Shown here piece by piece: positions 60,399 through 64,000 of a stretch of DNA of 64,000 nucleotides (positions are counted from its first letter, which is position 1; every line of letters starts with the position of its first letter). The stretch spans positions 224,501 through 288,500 of the forward strand of contig NZ_AXAY01000005.1 in NCBI RefSeq assembly GCF_000473045.1, read 5' to 3'. The DNA is from Bradyrhizobium sp. WSM3983. GTDB taxonomy: Bacteria; Pseudomonadota; Alphaproteobacteria; Rhizobiales; Xanthobacteraceae. The notes under the pieces are model-generated. The model did no database searches and was not told the origin of the DNA. It saw only the letters and a program-made list of their open reading frames with translations. The position numbers and the translations under genes are program-made.

Positions 60399-61103
60399 CT
60401 AGGTGAGCAACTGGCGACAGATGTTCACGAAATTGTCGGTCCAGCCGGTCAGCAAACCGAGCAAGACCAGCCACACCAATAAAAGGAAGTGCCAATAGAT
60501 GGCGCAGAGCTCGACGCTCAGGCGCACCTGAATCATCGGCGCGCCGCGCCACACCTTGGCGCTCGTTCTGCCGAGGGCTACCAGACCGCCGATCAGATGC
60601 AGCCCGTGTACCGCGGTGATCAGATAGAAGAAGGAATTGGCCGGATTGGACGCCACGACATAGCCGGCGACGTTCAGCTGCTGCCACACCACGAGCTGTC
60701 CGGCCAGGAACGTCACGGCGGATGCTCCGCCGACCAATAGGCCGACGGTCAAGCCCTCATGATCGTCGCGGTGCGCGGCCATCAGCGACCATTGCAGCGC
60801 CACGCTGCTGATGATCAGGACGCCGGTATTGATCCACAAAAGCCTGGGCAGCGGCAGTTCACGCCAGTCCACCATGTTGATGCGCATCGAGTAGGCGCTG
60901 ATCAGGAGTGCGAACAGCGAGCCGACAACCGCGAGAAAAACGCCCAGCCCGATTTTCGCCGCCGGCACGGACGAACCCCTCTCGCCGCGAAAATCGACGG
61001 CCACCCCCTCCTCCAGCCAGGGCTTGGCCGCAAGCCTCTGCTGCGAGAGCCACCATCCTGCGATGGCCGCAATGGTCGCCATGAACAGGATGACGGCACT
61101 CAC
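60399..61103 (-). CDS. coxO: Cytochrome c oxidase subunit III-like protein (first copy in operon)
   Basis: A 234-residue membrane protein of the heme-copper oxidase subunit III superfamily. It begins with one helix and a hydrophilic loop (EEGVAVDFRGERGSS), followed by five or six helices: LPLPRLLWINTGVLIISSVA, FFYLITAVHGLHLIGGLVAL (conserved H-G-x-H) and IYWHFLLLVWLVLLGLL. It is shorter and more divergent than its neighbour at 59661. The start overlaps the stop of the subunit I gene by four bases, ensuring coupled translation. Confidence 0.85.
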   Translation of the reverse strand: MSAVILFMATIAAIAGWWLSQQRLAAKPWLEEGVAVDFRGERGSSVPAAKIGLGVFLAVVGSLFALLISAYSMRINMVDWRELPLPRLLWINTGVLIISSVALQWSLMAAHRDDHEGLTVGLLVGGASAVTFLAGQLVVWQQLNVAGYVVASNPANSFFYLITAVHGLHLIGGLVALGRTSAKVWRGAPMIQVRLSVELCAIYWHFLLLVWLVLLGLLTGWTDNFVNICRQLLT

Positions 61104-62875
61104 GGATGGGCTCCCTGCGCCGCCACTCCGGACGGCGGCTCATTTTGCGGCACGAAATCCCTGACGGCACCGGGAACGCTGTAATCGTAGGCCCAGCGAT
61201 AGACGATAGGGAGTTCCTTGCCCCAGTTGCCGTGCCCTGGCGGGGTCTCCGGCGTCTGCCATTCCAGCGAGGTGGCGCCCCAGGGATTGCCGCCGGCGTC
61301 TTTTCCCTTGAACAAGCTCCAGACGAGATTGAACAGGAAGACGAGTTGGGCGAAGCCGACAATCAGGGCCGCCACGCTCATGAACGCATTGAGGTCATGG
61401 GCGGATGCCGGGACGAACGACGTCTCGCCAATGTCGTGATAGCGGCGGGGCATCCCAAGCAGCCCGAGATAATGCATGGGGAAGAAGACCGCATAAGCCC
61501 CGATGAACGTCACCCAGAAGTGGAACTTTCCAACCACATCATTGAGCATCCGTCCGGTCACTTTTGGATACCAGTGATAGATCCCGCCAAACACGGCCAT
61601 GATCGGCGCGATGCCCATGACCATGTGGAAGTGCGCGACAACGAACATCGTGTCGGACAGCGGAACGTCCACGACCACGTTGCCGAGAAACAGTCCGGTG
61701 AGGCCGCCATTGACAAAGGTGACGATGAATCCGAGGGCGAACAGCATCGGCACCGTGAGATGAATGTCGCCACGCCAAAGGGTCAGCACCCAGTTGTAGA
61801 CCTTGATGGCGGTCGGAATGGCGATGATCAATGTCGTGGTGGCGAAGAAGAACCCGAAATATGGGTGCATGCCGCTCACATACATGTGGTGCGCCCACAC
61901 CACAAAGCTGAGAGCGCCGATCGCGACGATGGCCCAGACCATCATGCGATAGCCGAAGATGTTCTTCCGCGCGTGGGTGCTGATCAGATCAGAGATGATG
62001 CCGAAGGCCGGCAACGCAACGATGTAGACTTCGGGGTGGCCGAAGAACCAGAACAAATGCTGGAACAGGATCGGGCTGCCGCCGCCATACTTCGTCAGCT
62101 GCCCCATCTCGACGAGCGTCGGCATGAAGAAGCTGGTTCCCAAGAGGCGGTCCAGCAGCAGCATCACCGAGGCGACGAACAGCGCGGGGAAGGCCAATAA
62201 CGCCATCACCGTCGCGGTAAAGATGCCCCACACCGTCAAGGGCAGGCGCATCAGCGTCATGCCGCGCGTGCGGGCCTGCAGCACCGTCACCACGTAATTG
62301 AGCCCGCCCATCGTGAAGCCGATGATGAACAGGATCAGCGAAGCCAGCATGAGAACGATGCCCCAGTCCTGCCCGGGAGTACCGGAGAGGATCGCCTGGG
62401 GTGGATAAAGCGTCCAGCCGGCGCCGGTGGGCCCGCCAGGCACGAAGAATGTTGCGGCCAACACCAGCACGGCGAGCAGGTAGACCCAATAGCTCAGCAT
62501 GTTCACATAGGGGAAAACCATGTCCCGAGCGCCGACCATCAGCGGGATGAGATAGTTGCCGAAACCGCCAAGGAACAACGCCGTGAGCAGGTAGATCACC
62601 ATGATCATGCCGTGCATAGTGATGAATTGCAGATACTGGTTGGCGTCGATGAAGGAGAATGTTCCAGGGAATCCCAGTTGCAGGCGCATCAGCCACGACA
62701 GCACCAGCGCCACCATTCCGATCGACATCGCCGTGATCGAGTACTGGACGGCAATCACCTTGGCGTCCTGCGAAAAGACGTACCGCGTCCACCAGCTCCT
62801 TGGATGATAAAGCTCGACTTCACCGACTTCGGCGGGCGGGATGCCTGCGACCGGATCAAACGGGATATCGACCAT
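61100..62875 (-). CDS. coxN: Cytochrome c oxidase subunit I
   Basis: A 591-residue heme-copper oxidase catalytic subunit, with 12 or more helices. Low-spin heme ligand His is in FITMHGMIMVI, the D-channel Asp in GARDMVFPYVN, the cross-linked His-Tyr and D-channel Glu in FFGHPEVYIVALPAFG, the CuB His pair in VVWAHHMYVSGM, and the two haem His in VVAHFHMVMG. All are intact, so this is an A1-type proton-pumping aa3 oxidase. The C-terminal GNPWGATSLEWQT matches mitochondrial-type enzymes. It is the second gene of the operon. In B. japonicum such an operon (coxMNOP) encodes an alternative oxidase. Confidence 0.93.
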   Translation of the reverse strand: MVDIPFDPVAGIPPAEVGEVELYHPRSWWTRYVFSQDAKVIAVQYSITAMSIGMVALVLSWLMRLQLGFPGTFSFIDANQYLQFITMHGMIMVIYLLTALFLGGFGNYLIPLMVGARDMVFPYVNMLSYWVYLLAVLVLAATFFVPGGPTGAGWTLYPPQAILSGTPGQDWGIVLMLASLILFIIGFTMGGLNYVVTVLQARTRGMTLMRLPLTVWGIFTATVMALLAFPALFVASVMLLLDRLLGTSFFMPTLVEMGQLTKYGGGSPILFQHLFWFFGHPEVYIVALPAFGIISDLISTHARKNIFGYRMMVWAIVAIGALSFVVWAHHMYVSGMHPYFGFFFATTTLIIAIPTAIKVYNWVLTLWRGDIHLTVPMLFALGFIVTFVNGGLTGLFLGNVVVDVPLSDTMFVVAHFHMVMGIAPIMAVFGGIYHWYPKVTGRMLNDVVGKFHFWVTFIGAYAVFFPMHYLGLLGMPRRYHDIGETSFVPASAHDLNAFMSVAALIVGFAQLVFLFNLVWSLFKGKDAGGNPWGATSLEWQTPETPPGHGNWGKELPIVYRWAYDYSVPGAVRDFVPQNEPPSGVAAQGAHP

Positions 62876-62946
62876 CGGAATTCCCTCCTTGGCCTTTTCA
62901 GCGACGAGTTCGCTTCACAATCTCCGGCATATCCTCGTCGGCCTGT

Positions 62947-63780
62947 TCATTCGCTACCTGTCTTGTACGCCGCCTTCGCGACGTCGCGCTGGCTCGACAA
63001 CGCGGCGAACGTCTGCTGCTTCTCCAGCCACGCGTGATATTCCTTCTCTTCCTCGACGATGACCTTGCTGCGCATTTGCGCGTGCGCCACGCCGCAGAGT
63101 TCAGCGCAGAGAACGTCGAACGTTCCGGTGCGGGTGGGTGTGAGCCAGTAATACGTCACCGAGCCAGGTATCATGTCCATCTTCGCCCGGAACTCGGGCA
63201 CGTAGAAATCATGCAGCACGTCGATCGATCGCAGCAGCACCTTCACCGGCTTGCCAACCGGCAGATGCAGATCCTCGTTTTGAACGACGACGTCGTCCTG
63301 TCCGTTCGGATCGTCGGGATTCAATCCCAGAGGATTCTCGGAACTGATATTGCGCGCATCCGACGTGCCGAGCCGGCCGTCTTTCCCGGGAAGCCGGTAA
63401 CTCCACATCCATTGCTGTCCAACGACCTCGACCTCAGTCGCATCGGCAGGAACCGTGACGAACTGGTGCCAGACGACCAGGCCGGGCGCCAGCATGGCGA
63501 CGACGCCGACTGCGGTCCCGATGCTGAGCCACCACTCGAGCTTCTTGTTCTCGGGATTATAGGCGGCCCGCCGTCCCTCTTTGTGGTGAAAGCGGAAGAC
63601 ACAATACGCCATGAACACGATGACCGCGCAGAACACCGCCCCGGTGATCCAGAACGTCAGGTTGATCGTGTCGTCGATGTAACGCCAGTTCGATGCGATC
63701 GGCGTCCACCACCATGGGCTGTAGACGTGGAACAGCACCGAGGCGATTGCAACCAGAAGCAGTATGAGCGCTACAGCCAT
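62947..63780 (-). CDS. coxM: Cytochrome c oxidase subunit II (CuA)
   Basis: A 277-residue membrane protein. Two N-terminal helices (MAVALILLLVAIASVLFHVY and about residues 40-62) precede a third hydrophobic segment and the periplasmic cupredoxin domain. The CuA site is complete: His in SIDVLHDFYVPEF, then CAELCGVAHAQM with two Cys, His and Met. The aromatic electron-entry patch is VVGQQWMWSYRLPG. No haem c domain is attached. AGGAGG lies upstream of the ATG. It is the first gene of the operon; the gap to coxN is 71 bases. Confidence 0.92.
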   Translation of the reverse strand: MAVALILLLVAIASVLFHVYSPWWWTPIASNWRYIDDTINLTFWITGAVFCAVIVFMAYCVFRFHHKEGRRAAYNPENKKLEWWLSIGTAVGVVAMLAPGLVVWHQFVTVPADATEVEVVGQQWMWSYRLPGKDGRLGTSDARNISSENPLGLNPDDPNGQDDVVVQNEDLHLPVGKPVKVLLRSIDVLHDFYVPEFRAKMDMIPGSVTYYWLTPTRTGTFDVLCAELCGVAHAQMRSKVIVEEEKEYHAWLEKQQTFAALSSQRDVAKAAYKTGSE

Positions 63781-64000
63781 CCCTCATCCCTCCTTGCCAT
63801 TGAAGGCTACGGAGACGAACGAAAGGGCGGAGCTCACGTCAAAGGGATGGTGTCACGTTCACCATCAACGCGCCTCTTGCCTCGCCCATTCTGCCGGTCG
63901 CGTCGCTGGGACATGACATAGAGTCAGCGTCACGACCGCAATCTCATCGGAGCTGGGGGCGTTCAGTGATTTTAACATGGTCCCCGCCGGGCCCGGCGTC
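63781..64000. other. Upstream region of the cytochrome oxidase operon
   Basis: The last 220 bases hold no gene that I can support. They include the coxM ribosome-binding site (AAGGAGGG at 63785-63793 on the minus strand) and presumably the operon promoter. I see no FNR/FixK-type box (TTGATC-N4-GATCAA) in this stretch. Confidence 0.4.

Noticed and set aside
63781..64000. FixK/FNR-type box upstream of the oxidase operon
   Set aside because: I looked for TTGAT-N4-ATCAA symmetry and found no acceptable match.

Overview
The window is GC-rich alphaproteobacterial chromosome, most probably Bradyrhizobium or a close Bradyrhizobiaceae relative. The evidence is the gene content (an alternative aa3-type oxidase operon in the coxMNOP order, a CouP-like hydroxycinnamate-type binding protein, OpgC, several orphan solute-binding proteins), the codon bias, and the GC-rich palindromic intergenic repeats. 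No rRNA, complete functional-looking tRNA, CRISPR array, insertion sequence, integrase or replication origin is visible.

Region by region. 1-6.1 kb holds a truncated TetR gene, small secreted proteins, an AbrB-type membrane protein, an FMN-binding protein, a LysR regulator, a PaaI-type thioesterase and pobA. 6.1-15.5 kb is an aromatic-acid block: a complete DctPQM TRAP transporter divergent from pobA, a hicAB toxin-antitoxin pair, then an operon of crotonase, feruloyl-CoA synthase, SDR dehydrogenase and 4-hydroxybenzoyl-CoA-type thioesterase, followed by a hydroxycinnamate-type binding protein. Together these could import hydroxycinnamates, shorten the side chain by a CoA-dependent route to 4-hydroxybenzoate, and let PobA make protocatechuate. 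15.5-24.7 kb carries two independent divergent GST/YafY-WYL regulator pairs, each with an inverted repeat between the genes. Between them lie a YkgJ-type cysteine-cluster protein, a DUF3307 protein, a membrane-anchored orphan TAXI protein and a MloK1-like cyclic-nucleotide-gated K+ channel followed by a crotonase lacking the usual catalytic Glu. 24.7-31.9 kb has a desaturase plus MetX-like hydrolase operon, a zinc-ribbon/MBL protein, an MFS carrier, an acyl-CoA synthetase and a GntR regulator.

32.0-40.7 kb has an orphan branched-chain-type binding protein and then a ribose-class ABC operon. One permease of that operon is fused to an SMP-30/strictosidine-synthase-like beta-propeller, and the next gene is a second, apparently catalytically degenerate propeller. 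40.7-45.7 kb holds a DUF2059 protein, OpgC and a large adenylate cyclase/AAA/TPR regulator. 46-54 kb is the most mosaic part: a staphylococcal-nuclease-like gene whose 3' tail recurs 1.1 kb downstream with only synonymous differences, a MntA/HepT toxin-antitoxin pair between the two tails, and two degenerate initiator-tRNA-like sequences forming direct repeats around a 4.7 kb segment with a LodA/LodB-like quinoprotein oxidase pair and an AT-richer lipoprotein gene. 54-59 kb is a second ribose-class ABC operon with its own divergent GntR regulator and a DUF1349 gene. 59-64 kb is a minus-strand five-gene cytochrome oxidase operon ending in a strong terminator.

All functional calls come from reading translations and motifs by eye; no database search was run.
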